A stretch of 36,768 nt of DNA from Bacteroidaceae bacterium (GTDB taxonomy: Bacteria; Bacteroidota; Bacteroidia; Bacteroidales; Bacteroidaceae). Positions 1 to 7,093 of this stretch are shown here, in pieces. A program made the position numbers and the translations under genes. Numbering within the stretch: the first letter of the stretch is position 1; each line of letters starts with the position of its first letter. The stretch covers positions 1-36,768 of the forward strand of contig JAFTUK010000046.1 of the NCBI GenBank assembly GCA_017466325.1, given 5' to 3'. The notes under the pieces were generated by a model. The model made no database searches and was not told where the DNA came from. It was given only the letters and a program-made list of their open reading frames with translations.

Positions 1-1
1 A

Positions 2-91
2 ACAGACCGCTCATGCATTGCACTTATTCATTGGTATGATTCCGAAGAAGATATTACGCAATACTACATCAAGGCTGAACCTGTAAAATAA
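2..91 (+). CDS. C-terminal fragment of an unknown protein (cut by window edge)
   Basis: An open frame runs in from the left edge and stops at TAA 89-91. The visible tail reads ...HWYDSEEDITQYYIKAEPVK. A neighbouring frame is also open (to TAA 84-86), so the frame is a judgement: I prefer this one because its composition looks more protein-like. A hairpin typical of a terminator follows nine bases later, which fits the end of a rightward gene. No function can be given. Confidence 0.3.
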   Translation, partial: TDRSCIALIHWYDSEEDITQYYIKAEPVK

Positions 92-99
92 TAAACGCG

Positions 100-138
100 A
101 CCCGCCAGCAGTTCTTACGGGATGCTGACGGGTTCTGT
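100..138 (+). terminator. Rho-independent-type terminator
   Basis: The arms acccgccagca (100-110) and tgctgacgggt (123-133) pair over 11 positions with one C-A mismatch, and a T-rich stretch follows. It lies just after the stop codon of the gene that enters from the left edge. Confidence 0.6.
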
Positions 139-227
139 TATGATTCTAAGTTTCGGTACTTTGAAAGTTCTTTTTATAGGGTCATTTACAAGGTCATTTA
201 TAGGCTCATTCCTGACAAACTCGCTGT

Positions 228-1112
228 TTACCTCCAAAGTGGTTCATTCATCCAATTTGTCGGAATACCGATTTTATGAATAGGTATGATTTGGGAACTT
301 GCTTCAAATAACGCCTTTACTTTTTCTTGGATAGATTTGCTACCACTTACGGCTCTACAGAGATAAACCAAGGCACAAGCTACAGCATAAGGTTTTTTCT
401 TTTGCATTTCTGAGAATTCGTTATTCAACCAAAGGTCTCTATGTCCCTTGATATTCGAGATTTTCTTGCTGAGTGCTCTGTTCCATAGACGAGAATGGTG
501 TGCTATGATATTTCGCATTAACGAGATTATCTCTATCCAGTTGGAAAACTCTCTCGATGAGTAAAGTCCAAAATCATTTGCAATGGCAGACTTTTGAGGC
601 AATTGATTCTTCAAGTTCTTATACATCTTCGACAGTGTACCGAAAGTAGCCACCTCAATTATCATCCAAGCATCAGGGTTATCACCCTCAAAACTATCCC
701 CTTGCCAATTGGGATGGTTCTCAATGTACTTCTTAGCAAACGGTTCAGTACTTCTTTCAAACTCATATTTCAAGTTAAGTACAAACTCTTGATGTCTGTT
801 GGCATCCTCAAACAATGATGCATCAAGATACCAAAGTCCATTGCCTGCTGCTTTTGACATATGATTGATGATTTTAGCACGAAAAGCCACTTCGATCATT
901 TCTATTGTATCAAACAACACCAATCGTAGGTTATGGTCGAAATTATAGCGTTTCATGACCATATCAAAAGATGTATCAGGCAAGAAATCACCATCTGTAG
1001 AGTCATCAATCAGGTCTGTCCAAAAATACTTCAACCGGAAATAACTGATTCGAGCAAGCAAAGCTTTTGCTTCACCTAAATCTTCAAATTCCATCCCTTT
1101 TGCTCTGAGCAA
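228..1112 (-). CDS. Abi_2/AbiD-AbiF-like abortive infection protein (HEPN fold), start lost or non-canonical
   Basis: This resembles the Abi_2 family, HEPN-type proteins that can abort phage infection, probably by cutting RNA. Family marks are an early ISYFRLKYFW stretch, YNFDHNLRLVLFDTIEMIEV near residues 56-75, and the late LMRNIIAHHSRLWNR segment around residues 198-212, which carries the HEPN R-x4-H motif (Arg200, His205). The start is a problem. The listed start is a TTG (1110-1112); the first ATG is at 1092-1094. The frame stays open upstream and encodes PPPKTEEQVLL, which matches the usual Abi_2 N-terminus, yet I see no ATG, GTG or TTG in frame before a TAG near 1216. Either the start was lost when the repeat at 1211-1254 arrived, or a rare start such as ATT is used. 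It may be a recent pseudogene. Family call is confident; activity is unknown. Confidence 0.75.
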   Translation of the reverse strand: MLRAKGMEFEDLGEAKALLARISYFRLKYFWTDLIDDSTDGDFLPDTSFDMVMKRYNFDHNLRLVLFDTIEMIEVAFRAKIINHMSKAAGNGLWYLDASLFEDANRHQEFVLNLKYEFERSTEPFAKKYIENHPNWQGDSFEGDNPDAWMIIEVATFGTLSKMYKNLKNQLPQKSAIANDFGLYSSREFSNWIEIISLMRNIIAHHSRLWNRALSKKISNIKGHRDLWLNNEFSEMQKKKPYAVACALVYLCRAVSGSKSIQEKVKALFEASSQIIPIHKIGIPTNWMNEPLWR

Positions 1113-1210
1113 TAAGACCTGTTCTTCGGTCTTCGGTGGCGGTGAAATTTGCCGTCGTGGAGAACTCTCAGAGGCTACCGTATTGTTGACACAAATCTGC
1201 CAATATATTG

Positions 1211-1254
1211 TTATGCGCTAATCAAGATCATAACGCTAATGACCGCGATTTGGG
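1211..1254. repeat. Copy of dispersed CATAACGCTAATGACC repeat
   Basis: The sequence cataacgctaatgacc followed by gatttggg recurs at 29916-29965 and, less exactly, at 34520-34568. In reverse complement it gives TCATTAGCG, the core of the hairpins at 11300-11328, 29725-29761 and 30125-30159. A second, diverged CGCTAAT core lies beside it at 1216-1223. It sits where the promoter and start of the Abi_2 gene should be. Confidence 0.6.
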
Positions 1255-1267
1255 TTAATTGTTAAAC

Positions 1268-1591
1268 TCAATGCACCATCTTCAGGCCTACCACCGAGGC
1301 GATGAGGGTGAAGATGAAAATCATGCGCCACAGGGTGACGGGTTCCTTGAATACCAGTATGCCTATGAGCACTGTGTCTACTGCCCCGATGCCTGTCCAG
1401 ATGGGGTAGGCCGTGCCTATGGGAATGGCCTTGATGGCTTTGGCCAGAAATACCATGCTGAGAATGTAGAACAACACAAAGGCAGCATACCACAGCATCT
1501 GCGCTTTGCCTGCGGCAATGTTCGCCTTGCCCAGGCAGAAGGTGAAACTACATTCGAAAATGCCTGCTAAAATCAGGATAATCCAGTGCAT
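1268..1591 (-). CDS. SMR-family efflux protein, Gdx/SugE type (probable guanidinium exporter)
   Basis: This is a 107-residue membrane protein of the small multidrug resistance family, which works as an antiparallel dimer exchanging protons for small cations. Four hydrophobic segments fill the chain. The essential glutamate is Glu13 in LILAGIFECSF. The stretch IPIGTAYPIWTGIGAV and the ending VVGLKMVH resemble the SugE/Gdx branch, which exports guanidinium, more than EmrE. I placed the start at MHWIILIL because upstream in-frame residues are not SMR-like. It is the last of three leftward genes, 32 bp after the small unknown gene, so it is probably cotranscribed with the zeta-like kinase. I see no guanidine riboswitch before it. 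The subfamily call is by sequence resemblance only. Confidence 0.85.
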   Translation of the reverse strand: MHWIILILAGIFECSFTFCLGKANIAAGKAQMLWYAAFVLFYILSMVFLAKAIKAIPIGTAYPIWTGIGAVDTVLIGILVFKEPVTLWRMIFIFTLIASVVGLKMVH

Positions 1592-1623
1592 CCTTTCGAG
1601 GTACGTTTTCGGGGGAATCTGTA

Positions 1624-1869
1624 TTAAAATACTATGGTATTGGGGTTTACTTCCACAACTTCTCCGTGTGGGCATGCAATCAGCGTGAAACCTTCCTTCT
1701 TGGCTCTGCTGACAAGACGTTGCTGGGCCAGGATGATGCCGCTTTCTATTGTCATGCGCAGGCGTCGGATTTCATCCTCGTTGGGATATCCTTCAAATGC
1801 CATGCGTGCCTTTTCGCGTTCCGTGGGGGACACGAGTTCGCGAATTTCCTGTATAATATTCTTATTCAT
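1624..1869 (-). CDS. Small charged protein paired with the zeta-like kinase
   Basis: This gene codes for 81 residues, mostly helical and charged (start MNKNIIQEIRELVSPTERE), then a more beta-like end with FTLIACPHGEVVEVNPNTIVF. I do not recognise a named domain. Its ATG at 1867-1869 overlaps the end of the upstream kinase gene (stop at 1862-1864) by 8 bp, which suggests translational coupling. That close pairing and small size make it a candidate partner, perhaps an antitoxin, but the order (kinase first) and lack of a DNA-binding motif leave this open. Upstream in-frame residues are rich in Arg and Gln and are out-of-frame reading of the kinase gene. Confidence 0.7.
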   Translation of the reverse strand: MNKNIIQEIRELVSPTEREKARMAFEGYPNEDEIRRLRMTIESGIILAQQRLVSRAKKEGFTLIACPHGEVVEVNPNTIVF

Positions 1870-2479
1870 TTGTCTTCTCCTTTTTCTCCTCTGCGTCTGC
1901 GGGCGCTCCATACATTTTCTTCAATTCCTCAAATCGTAGGGCTTCGGTAACTTCCAGACGTTCGCCCTTGCGCCATCCGCTGGCTATGCGCTGGGTGGGG
2001 CATGTGTTGTTGTCGTAGAGCGACCAGAAGTCCACCACGGGCATATAGAGTTGGAAGAAGTTCTTCAGACCGGCTTCGTATCTGCGGTAGATGACGTCCA
2101 GAGGTATGTTGTGTCCTCCCTGGCTCACGCGTCGTGCCACACGCTTTACGGCCTGGTCGGGTGTGGGCAGGGAGAAGAAGAGCAGGGTAACGAAGTACCC
2201 TACGCTTTGTGCTTTCTTGATGAGTTTGATGTAGGAGCGTGTGGCCAAAGTGGTCTCGAAGGCGAAGTCCTGTCCGTCCTTCATCAGTTGCAGCACGCGC
2301 TCGATCATGAGTCGTCCGGCCTGTATGGCGGCGCCTTCGGGGTTGAAGGGTGAAAGGCCGCGTGCTATTTCGTCGGCATTGACAAATTCGCGGCATCCCA
2401 GCATTTCAGGCAGGACGGTGTAACTGGCCGTGGTTTTGCCGGCTCCGTTGCAACCGGCGATGATGTAGAGGTTTTTCAT
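1862..2479 (-). CDS. Zeta-toxin-like P-loop kinase/ATPase (COG4185 type)
   Basis: This gene codes for 205 residues with the fold of zeta toxins and related P-loop kinases. Zeta toxins phosphorylate UDP-activated amino sugars and stop wall synthesis; many chromosomal relatives have unknown substrates. Visible marks are Walker A GCNGAGKTT (residues 9-17), NADEIARGLSPF (34-45), the conserved FETTLATRSY (74-83), and an Arg-rich lid VKRVARRVSQGGHNIP (111-126). It begins a leftward group: this gene, a small protein overlapping it by 8 bp, then an SMR exporter. No epsilon-type antitoxin is recognisable beside it. The C-terminal tail is charged and variable (EEKKEKTNE). The P-loop kinase call is firm; toxin activity is an inference. 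Confidence 0.85.
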   Translation of the reverse strand: MKNLYIIAGCNGAGKTTASYTVLPEMLGCREFVNADEIARGLSPFNPEGAAIQAGRLMIERVLQLMKDGQDFAFETTLATRSYIKLIKKAQSVGYFVTLLFFSLPTPDQAVKRVARRVSQGGHNIPLDVIYRRYEAGLKNFFQLYMPVVDFWSLYDNNTCPTQRIASGWRKGERLEVTEALRFEELKKMYGAPADAEEKKEKTNE

Positions 2480-2517
2480 AGGTGGGGTGGTTTAGAACGG
2501 GGGGAGTAATGTTTAAC

Positions 2518-2561
2518 GGTGAGTGGTGAGCGGTGAGTGGTGAGCGGTGAACGTGGAGCGG
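2518..2561. repeat. 7-bp tandem repeat (ggtgagt/ggtgagc)
   Basis: Six imperfect 7-bp units, ggtgagt and ggtgagc alternating, occur upstream of the zeta-like gene. The reverse-complement version (gctcaccgctcacc) appears at about 33147-33190 before capG. No gene function is apparent. Confidence 0.7.
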
Positions 2562-2795
2562 TTAGATTTCCGTTTTTATCCGACTTGACTTAACGTCGAC
2601 CTTTGGCTCGCCGTCTTTGATCAGCTTCCGCTTGTTCTCTGTTTTTCGGACACGGCATGCCGTGTCCCTACAATGCTCTCGCTTACTCGCAGTTTTAAGC
2701 CGACTGTATCGTCTTGAATCTGCTCACGCTCGGCATAATCAAAGTAAACTTTGCTTCTGCTCTCGCTTACTCGCAGTTTTCCGTTTTCCCGTTCG
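2562..2795. other. Noncoding stretch with palindrome and duplicated 23-mer
   Basis: No gene is visible. It holds a perfect 20-bp palindrome at 2648-2667 (ggacacggcatgccgtgtcc), able to form a 10-bp stem. It also holds two exact copies of a 23-bp sequence (key part gctctcgcttactcgcag) at 2674-2696 and 2758-2780. The palindrome lies between the ends of trmD and the start of the zeta-like gene and could act as a terminator for trmD, but no T tract follows in that direction. Confidence 0.55.
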
Positions 2796-3533
2796 TTATG
2801 TATTTGATTTTGGTTGTTTGGTTTGTTGCTTTTGTTTGGTATTTGCCTTCCCGGTTATTCCCAACAGGTCGGGGCGGCGTTCTTTGGTTCGCTTGAGGGA
2901 TTGTTCCAGTTCCCATTCCTTTATCTTGGCTTCGTGGCCGGAAAGCAGGATGTCGGGCACAGCCCCCCAGTCCTTGTACTCGCGCGGTCGCGTGTAGACG
3001 GGTGCTTCCAGCAGGTTGTCCTGGAACGAGTCGGACAGGGCCGACTGCTCGTCGCCTATGACTCCGGGGATTATGCGCACTATGGCATCGGTCATTACGG
3101 CTGCCGCCAGTTCTCCGCCCGTCAGCACATAGTCGCCGATGGACACCTCGCGGGTGATGAGCCGCTCGCGTATGCGGTAGTCGATGCCCTTGTAGTGTCC
3201 GCACAGGATGATGATGTTCTCCTTCAGGGAGAGTTCGTTGGCCATGGGTTGGTCAAACTGTTCTCCGTCGGGTGCCGTGAAGATTATTTCGTCGTAGTGG
3301 CGCTCGCTCATCAGTTTGGAGATGCACAGGTCCACTGGTTCGCACTGGATGACCATGCCTGCCGAACCGCCGAAAGGGTAGTCGTCCACACGGCGCCAGC
3401 GGTTGGTGGAGTAGTCGCGCAGATTGTGGACATGGATTTCCACCAGTCCTTTCTTCTGGCCACGCCCCACGATGCTTTCCTCGGTGAAGGGAAGCACCAG
3501 TTCGGGGCATACGGTAATGATGTCTATTCTCAT
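2796..3533 (-). CDS. trmD: tRNA (guanine-37-N1)-methyltransferase TrmD
   Basis: TrmD uses SAM to methylate G37 beside the anticodon and prevents +1 frameshifting; it is essential in most bacteria. The 245-residue product starts [12 protein letters not shown] and carries the trefoil-knot SAM motifs: [12 protein letters not shown] near residue 57, [24 protein letters not shown] and IIPGVIGDE, followed by LEAPVYTRP and [13 protein letters not shown]. Length is normal except for a basic/Gln-rich tail ([10 protein letters not shown]) that looks dispensable. I chose the ATG at 3531-3533 because the motif-based start matches the family; an open extension upstream runs into the promoter. A promoter ends about 10 nt before this ATG, so the mRNA should be nearly leaderless. 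Unusually for trmD, no rimM or rplS lies beside it. Confidence 0.97.
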   Translation of the reverse strand: MRIDIITVCPELVLPFTEESIVGRGQKKGLVEIHVHNLRDYSTNRWRRVDDYPFGGSAGMVIQCEPVDLCISKLMSERHYDEIIFTAPDGEQFDQPMANELSLKENIIILCGHYKGIDYRIRERLITREVSIGDYVLTGGELAAAVMTDAIVRIIPGVIGDEQSALSDSFQDNLLEAPVYTRPREYKDWGAVPDILLSGHEAKIKEWELEQSLKRTKERRPDLLGITGKANTKQKQQTKQPKSNT

Positions 3534-3542
3534 AGTTGAGGG

Positions 3543-3573
3543 CAAAGTTACGAATAAGCGAGCGAAATACAAA
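3543..3573 (-). promoter_or_regulatory. trmD promoter (Bacteroidetes -33/-7)
   Basis: Read on the minus strand this is TTTG (3573-3570), 19 nt, then TAACTTTG (3550-3543), an exact fit to the Bacteroidetes consensus TTTG-N19-TAnnTTTG. It lies at the gene-proximal end of the 86-bp tandem array, within and just beyond its first unit. Confidence 0.8.
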
Positions 3574-3889
3574 ATAAAGCTTGTTTTATTTTGGATTTCC
3601 GAGCGAAAGTAACTTAGAAACATAGTTTCAGAGTTAGGAATAAGCGAGCGAAGTACAAAATAAAGCTTGTTTTATTTTGGCTTTCCGAGCGAAAGTAACT
3701 TAGAAACATAGTTTCAGAGTTACGAATAAGCGAGCGAAGTACAAAATAAAGTCTGTTTTATTTTGGATTTCCGAGCGAAAGTAACTTAGAAACATAGTAT
3801 CAGAGTTACGAATAAGCGAGCGAAATACAAAATAAAGTCCCTTTAATTTTGAATTTCCGAGTGAAAGTAACTTAGAAACGCAGTTTCAA
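3546..3889. repeat. Four tandem 86-bp repeats, each with a hairpin and a promoter-like element
   Basis: Units begin at 3546, 3632, 3718 and 3804, exactly 86 bp apart, and a few bases of a fifth start at 3890. Each unit contains agcgagcga, an inverted repeat caaaataaa/tttattttg (3570-3578 with 3585-3593 in unit 1; the stem extends to about 15 bp with one mismatch), and cgagcgaaagtaacttag. On the minus strand every unit holds TTTG-N19-TAACT(T/C)TG. Only unit 1 has the perfect -7 box; units 2-4 have TAACTCTG. Unit 4 is the most diverged in the hairpin. There are no spacers, so this is not CRISPR. Confidence 0.95.
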
Positions 3890-3978
3890 AGTGACGCATT
3901 TATAAGGATAAAAGCAAGAAAAAGCCCTTTCTAATGACGGAAAACGGGACTTTTGCCTTGTGTCGTGCATTTTTTTGC

Positions 3979-3986
3979 TACCTTTG
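3979..3986 (+). promoter_or_regulatory. -7 element of the flavoprotein promoter
   Basis: TACCTTTG matches TAnnTTTG and lies 4 nt before the ATG at 3991, so the transcript should be leaderless or nearly so. The -33 box is weak: TTTG lies 23 nt upstream, slightly farther than usual. Confidence 0.65.
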
Positions 3987-3990
3987 CATT

Positions 3991-5160
3991 ATGCAGAAGA
4001 GTAGGATTGCCATAGTAGGAGCCGGTGCAGCGGGATGTTTTGCCGCGCAAAGGATACAGGAATTGTGCCCCGATGTGGCGGTGGTGCTTTTCGAGGCCCA
4101 GGACCGCCCGCTGAGGAAGGTTGCCATAACTGGCGGAGGCCGTTGCAACCTTACCAACTCGTTCCAGCAGGTAACAGACTTGCGCGAGGTGTACCCCAGA
4201 GGCCATCAGTTGATGAAGCGCCTCATGCACTCGTGGAACCAGTGGGATACCATGTCGTGGTTTGAGGAACGGGGCGTGCGCCTCGTCACCCAGGAGGACG
4301 AATGTGTCTTTCCCCAAAGCCAAAGGGCCATGGAGATTGTTGGAGTGCTGCGCCATGGGCTTGACATCCGTTGCAGTCACAGGGTAGGGCTGGACGACCT
4401 GCAGGGCTATGATGCCATAGTGGTCACCACGGGAGGTTCACGCAATTTCTCGTGGCTGGAGTCCGCTGGTGTCGAGATTGTGCCCCCTGTACCCTCGCTC
4501 TTCCCCCTGCGTCTGGAACCCAGCGGACTGGAGCAGTTGAGCGGAGCCTTGGTGGAGGACAGTGTGGCCGCTATTGCCGGTACAAAGTTGCGTGCCCAGG
4601 GCATAACCCTCATCACGCACAACGGCGTTTCGGGCCCGTGCATCCTTCGTCTTTCCTCCTATGCCGCGCGTCATCTGTCGGAACAATCCTATCAGGCACC
4701 CCTGGTGATGAACTGGTTGGGCGATACCACCGAGGACGAGGCTCTGGACCTTCTGCACACCATGGCCAAGGAGAACGCACAGAAACTTGTATGCAACACG
4801 CACCCCCAGCAACTTACATCCCGCCATTGGGAGTTTCTTGTATCCCGTGCAGGAATAGGCCGTGAGGTCAGATGGAGTGGGGTGGGGCGCAAGCAGATGA
4901 ACCGCCTGGCCAGTGTGCTCACTTCCGACAGGTATCAGATTACTGGCCGTGTGCCTCACAAGGAGGAGTTCGTTACGGCCGGAGGGGTAAGTCTGCGCAG
5001 TGTCGACTCCAACACCCTGGAGTGCAAGAGCCGGCCGGGACTGTACTTTGCCGGCGAGGTGCTGGATGTGGACGGCGTTACAGGCGGTTTCAACCTTCAG
5101 GCGGCATGGACAATGGCAGACGCCGTGGCGCGTGCCGTGGCAGATCGTTTCAACGGATAA
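3991..5160 (+). CDS. BaiN/HI0933-type NAD(P)/FAD-dependent oxidoreductase
   Basis: This 389-residue flavoprotein belongs to the HI0933/BaiN family (pfam03486). It binds FAD through IAIVGAGAAGCFAAQRI near residues 6-22. Other family marks are the motif TGGGRCNLTNS near residue 50, a substrate domain in the middle, and the C-terminal FAD motif GLYFAGEVLDVDGVTGGFN. Physiological substrates are mostly unknown; the BaiN name comes from a proposed role in bile-acid metabolism in clostridia, which should not be assumed here. The start at 3991 is preferred over an in-frame ATG at 3934, which would add 19 non-conserved residues across the promoter. The SpoU methyltransferase gene follows after 11 bp, so the two probably share a transcript. 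Confidence 0.93.
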   Translation: MQKSRIAIVGAGAAGCFAAQRIQELCPDVAVVLFEAQDRPLRKVAITGGGRCNLTNSFQQVTDLREVYPRGHQLMKRLMHSWNQWDTMSWFEERGVRLVTQEDECVFPQSQRAMEIVGVLRHGLDIRCSHRVGLDDLQGYDAIVVTTGGSRNFSWLESAGVEIVPPVPSLFPLRLEPSGLEQLSGALVEDSVAAIAGTKLRAQGITLITHNGVSGPCILRLSSYAARHLSEQSYQAPLVMNWLGDTTEDEALDLLHTMAKENAQKLVCNTHPQQLTSRHWEFLVSRAGIGREVRWSGVGRKQMNRLASVLTSDRYQITGRVPHKEEFVTAGGVSLRSVDSNTLECKSRPGLYFAGEVLDVDGVTGGFNLQAAWTMADAVARAVADRFNG

Positions 5161-5171
5161 AACAACTTGCT

Positions 5172-5975
5172 ATGATAACAAGGATAACAGATATGGATGA
5201 CCCAAGGGTACAGGTGTTCAGCCGCCTCACGGAGGCACAGTTGCGCAACCGCCTCGACCCTTCGCGCGGAGTGTTCATTGCCGAAAGTCCCAAGGTGATA
5301 CGTGTGGCACTGGATGCAGGCTACATGCCTTTGTCGTTGCTATGCGAAGAAAAGCACATCCATGGCGATGCCAGTGACATCGTGGCACGCTTGCAGGAAC
5401 AGGGGGCGGAGATATATACCGGTAGCCGTGAACTTCTGGCAAGCCTGACCGGCTACATCCTTACCCGAGGTGTCCTGTGTGCCATGCGCCGCCCTGCGGA
5501 ATCTCCGCTGGAACAGGTGCTTGACAAGGCGCATCGTGTGGTGGTTATAGACGGTGTGGTGGATGCCACCAACATAGGTGCCATCTTCCGTAGTGCTGCG
5601 GCCCTGGGCATGGATGCCGTGCTGGTGACGCGTTCCAGTTGCGATCCCTGGAACCGGCGTGCCATACGTGTTTCCATGGGCAGTGTGTTCCTTGTACCCT
5701 GGACATGGCTGGAGGACTACTCGCAACTGCGCGAACTGGGCTTTGCCACCTGTGCCATGGCTCTGGAAGACAGGAGCATAGGAATAGACGACCCCATCCT
5801 GCACGCCCAGGAGCGTCTGGCCATCATTATGGGTACGGAGGGGGAAGGTTTGCCAGACGAGACCATAAAGGCCGCCGATTACGTGGTGAAGATTCCCATG
5901 GCCCACGGTGTGGATTCGCTGAATGTGGCGGCCGCAGCAAGCGTGGCGTTTTGGGAACTGAGAAAGAGAGGATGA
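5172..5975 (+). CDS. SpoU/TrmH-family RNA 2'-O-ribose methyltransferase
   Basis: The 267-residue product is a SPOUT methyltransferase that methylates the 2'-OH of a nucleotide in rRNA or tRNA using SAM. The three SpoU motifs are clear: DATNIGAIFRSAAALG around residues 132-147 with the catalytic Asn/Arg pair, IIMGTEGEGLP near residue 218, and IPMAHGVDSLNVAAAASVAF near residues 241-260. The N-terminal ~100 residues match the substrate-binding domain of RlmB/TsnR-like proteins (ESPKVIRVAL). The exact RNA target cannot be read from sequence. The ATG at 5172 begins MITRITDMDDPR, 11 bp after the flavoprotein gene. Confidence 0.92.
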   Translation: MITRITDMDDPRVQVFSRLTEAQLRNRLDPSRGVFIAESPKVIRVALDAGYMPLSLLCEEKHIHGDASDIVARLQEQGAEIYTGSRELLASLTGYILTRGVLCAMRRPAESPLEQVLDKAHRVVVIDGVVDATNIGAIFRSAAALGMDAVLVTRSSCDPWNRRAIRVSMGSVFLVPWTWLEDYSQLRELGFATCAMALEDRSIGIDDPILHAQERLAIIMGTEGEGLPDETIKAADYVVKIPMAHGVDSLNVAAAASVAFWELRKRG

Positions 5976-5981
5976 ATGTTG

Positions 5982-6053
5982 AGTACTCTGGGTTCTCTGA
6001 TTACTCTGATTACTCTGAGTACTCCGAATATTCTGACTACTCCGAATACTCCG
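5982..6053. repeat. Eight tandem 9-bp repeats (attactctg/agtactccg)
   Basis: Eight 9-bp units fill the gap between the SpoU and HAD genes almost completely. Units read agtactctg, ggttctctg, attactctg (twice), agtactccg, aatattctg, actactccg, aatactccg. The period is a multiple of three, so one frame is open and reads (Tyr-Ser-x)n, but it belongs to no recognised protein. Confidence 0.9.
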
Positions 6054-6066
6054 AAAACCTTTAATT

Positions 6067-6906
6067 ATGAAGAACAGTATTCCGTTTTCACCTTTCACTT
6101 TTCCGTTTCTGCTGGCCCTTGATGTGGACGGCACCCTTACCAGGCCTGACGGAACAATATCCCTGCGCACGGTGAATGTGATAAAGGAACTCCAGCGCTC
6201 AGGGGCGGTACTGTGCATAGCCTCGGGGCGCCCTCCCTTAGGCATACGCCCCGTGGCGGAACTTCTGGGGATGGGCGAGTTCGGAGGCTATATCATAGGT
6301 TTCAACGGTGGTGTGCTGATGGACTATGCAACGGGTCAGGTGCTTTATACAGCCACCTTGCCATCGGAGGCGTTGCCTGTAATTGCAGAGTGCTCGCGTC
6401 GTCCGGGACATACGGTGTTGACATACGTGGATGATGAAATATGCACAGAAGATGCAACAGACCCCTACGTGCATATTTCGCACCAGCGCAATGGCATGCC
6501 GGTAAGAGAGGTTGCCGACATTCTCACTGACCTTTCTGCGGAAACTTTGCCCAAGTGCATCATCACCAGCGATCCATGCGAGATGCCGGCATTGCAACGG
6601 GAGGTAACCGCCCGTCTTTACGGCATGGCAGACGCTTACCTGAGCGAGGCCTATTTCCTGGAGGTGGTGCCTCGTGGTACAGACAAGGCAGATGCGCTTG
6701 TACGCTTGTTGGAACATCTTGGATTGTCGCACGGAAACCTCATTGCGGCAGGTGACGGACATAACGACATGGGGATGATTCGTCTGGCCGCCCTCGGCAT
6801 AGCAATGGGCAATGCACATCCCGATGTGCGTCAGGTGGCAGATGTCGTTGCCCCCTCCCATGCCGACGACGGACTTGCCCAAGTGCTGGAACAATGCCTC
6901 CCATAG
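6067..6906 (+). CDS. Cof-type HAD-IIB family phosphatase
   Basis: This 279-residue enzyme belongs to the HAD superfamily, Cof subtype IIB, cytosolic phosphatases that act on sugar phosphates, nucleotides or cofactor phosphates such as PLP. Motif I is LLALDVDGTLT (nucleophile Asp18, acid/base Asp20), motif II is the IASGRPP segment, a lysine of motif III lies near TDKADAL, and motif IV is AAGDGHNDMGMIRLA followed by GIAMGNA. The type IIB cap occupies about residues 90-200. The ATG at 6067 gives a slightly long N-terminus (MKNSIPFSPFTFPF) before the catalytic strand. It is third in the rightward set and is followed by small repeats and a terminator. The substrate is unknown. Confidence 0.92.
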   Translation: MKNSIPFSPFTFPFLLALDVDGTLTRPDGTISLRTVNVIKELQRSGAVLCIASGRPPLGIRPVAELLGMGEFGGYIIGFNGGVLMDYATGQVLYTATLPSEALPVIAECSRRPGHTVLTYVDDEICTEDATDPYVHISHQRNGMPVREVADILTDLSAETLPKCIITSDPCEMPALQREVTARLYGMADAYLSEAYFLEVVPRGTDKADALVRLLEHLGLSHGNLIAAGDGHNDMGMIRLAALGIAMGNAHPDVRQVADVVAPSHADDGLAQVLEQCLP

Positions 6907-6922
6907 GGCACAGATTTGTCCT

Positions 6923-6991
6923 TAGTATTGTCGCACCCTTGACAATAGTATTGTCGCGCCTTTGACGATAGTATTGTCGCGCCCTTGTCCT
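6923..6991. repeat. Three tandem 23-bp repeats, each a small hairpin
   Basis: Units begin at 6923, 6946 and 6969 with tagtattgtcgc. In the first, ATTGTC pairs with GACAAT across an 8-nt loop; the second keeps the pairing with one G-U. The layout resembles the tandem hairpins at 30015-30076, although the sequence differs. Confidence 0.85.
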
Positions 6992-7040
6992 CGTGAGGGC
7001 ATTTTTGAGTGTATATATCCTCTTTCCTTGTATAAAAAAG

Positions 7041-7077
7041 AAAAGGACCAGACTTGCATTCAAAGTCCGGTCCTTTC
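7041..7077. terminator. Bidirectional terminator between HAD and lipoprotein genes
   Basis: The arms aaaggaccagactt and aagtccggtccttt form a strong stem with one mismatch. A-rich sequence precedes it (taaaaaagaaaa) and TTTCC follows, so it can end transcripts from both converging genes. Confidence 0.85.
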
Positions 7078-7093
7078 CTATGAAAGGATGCTT

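Noticed and set aside
1268-1591. Guanidine riboswitch for the Gdx-like exporter
   Set aside because: The upstream sequence is coding and no conserved riboswitch core was seen.
2814-3539. 241-residue open frame antisense to trmD
   Set aside because: It is a shadow of a clearly conserved trmD gene and shows no family motif of its own.
3546-3889. 86-bp array as a CRISPR
   Set aside because: Units are contiguous with no spacers, too long for CRISPR repeats, and no cas gene is near.
5639-6064. Open frame ending in Tyr-Ser-x repeats
   Set aside because: It lies within the SpoU gene in another frame and the repeat part is the 9-bp array.
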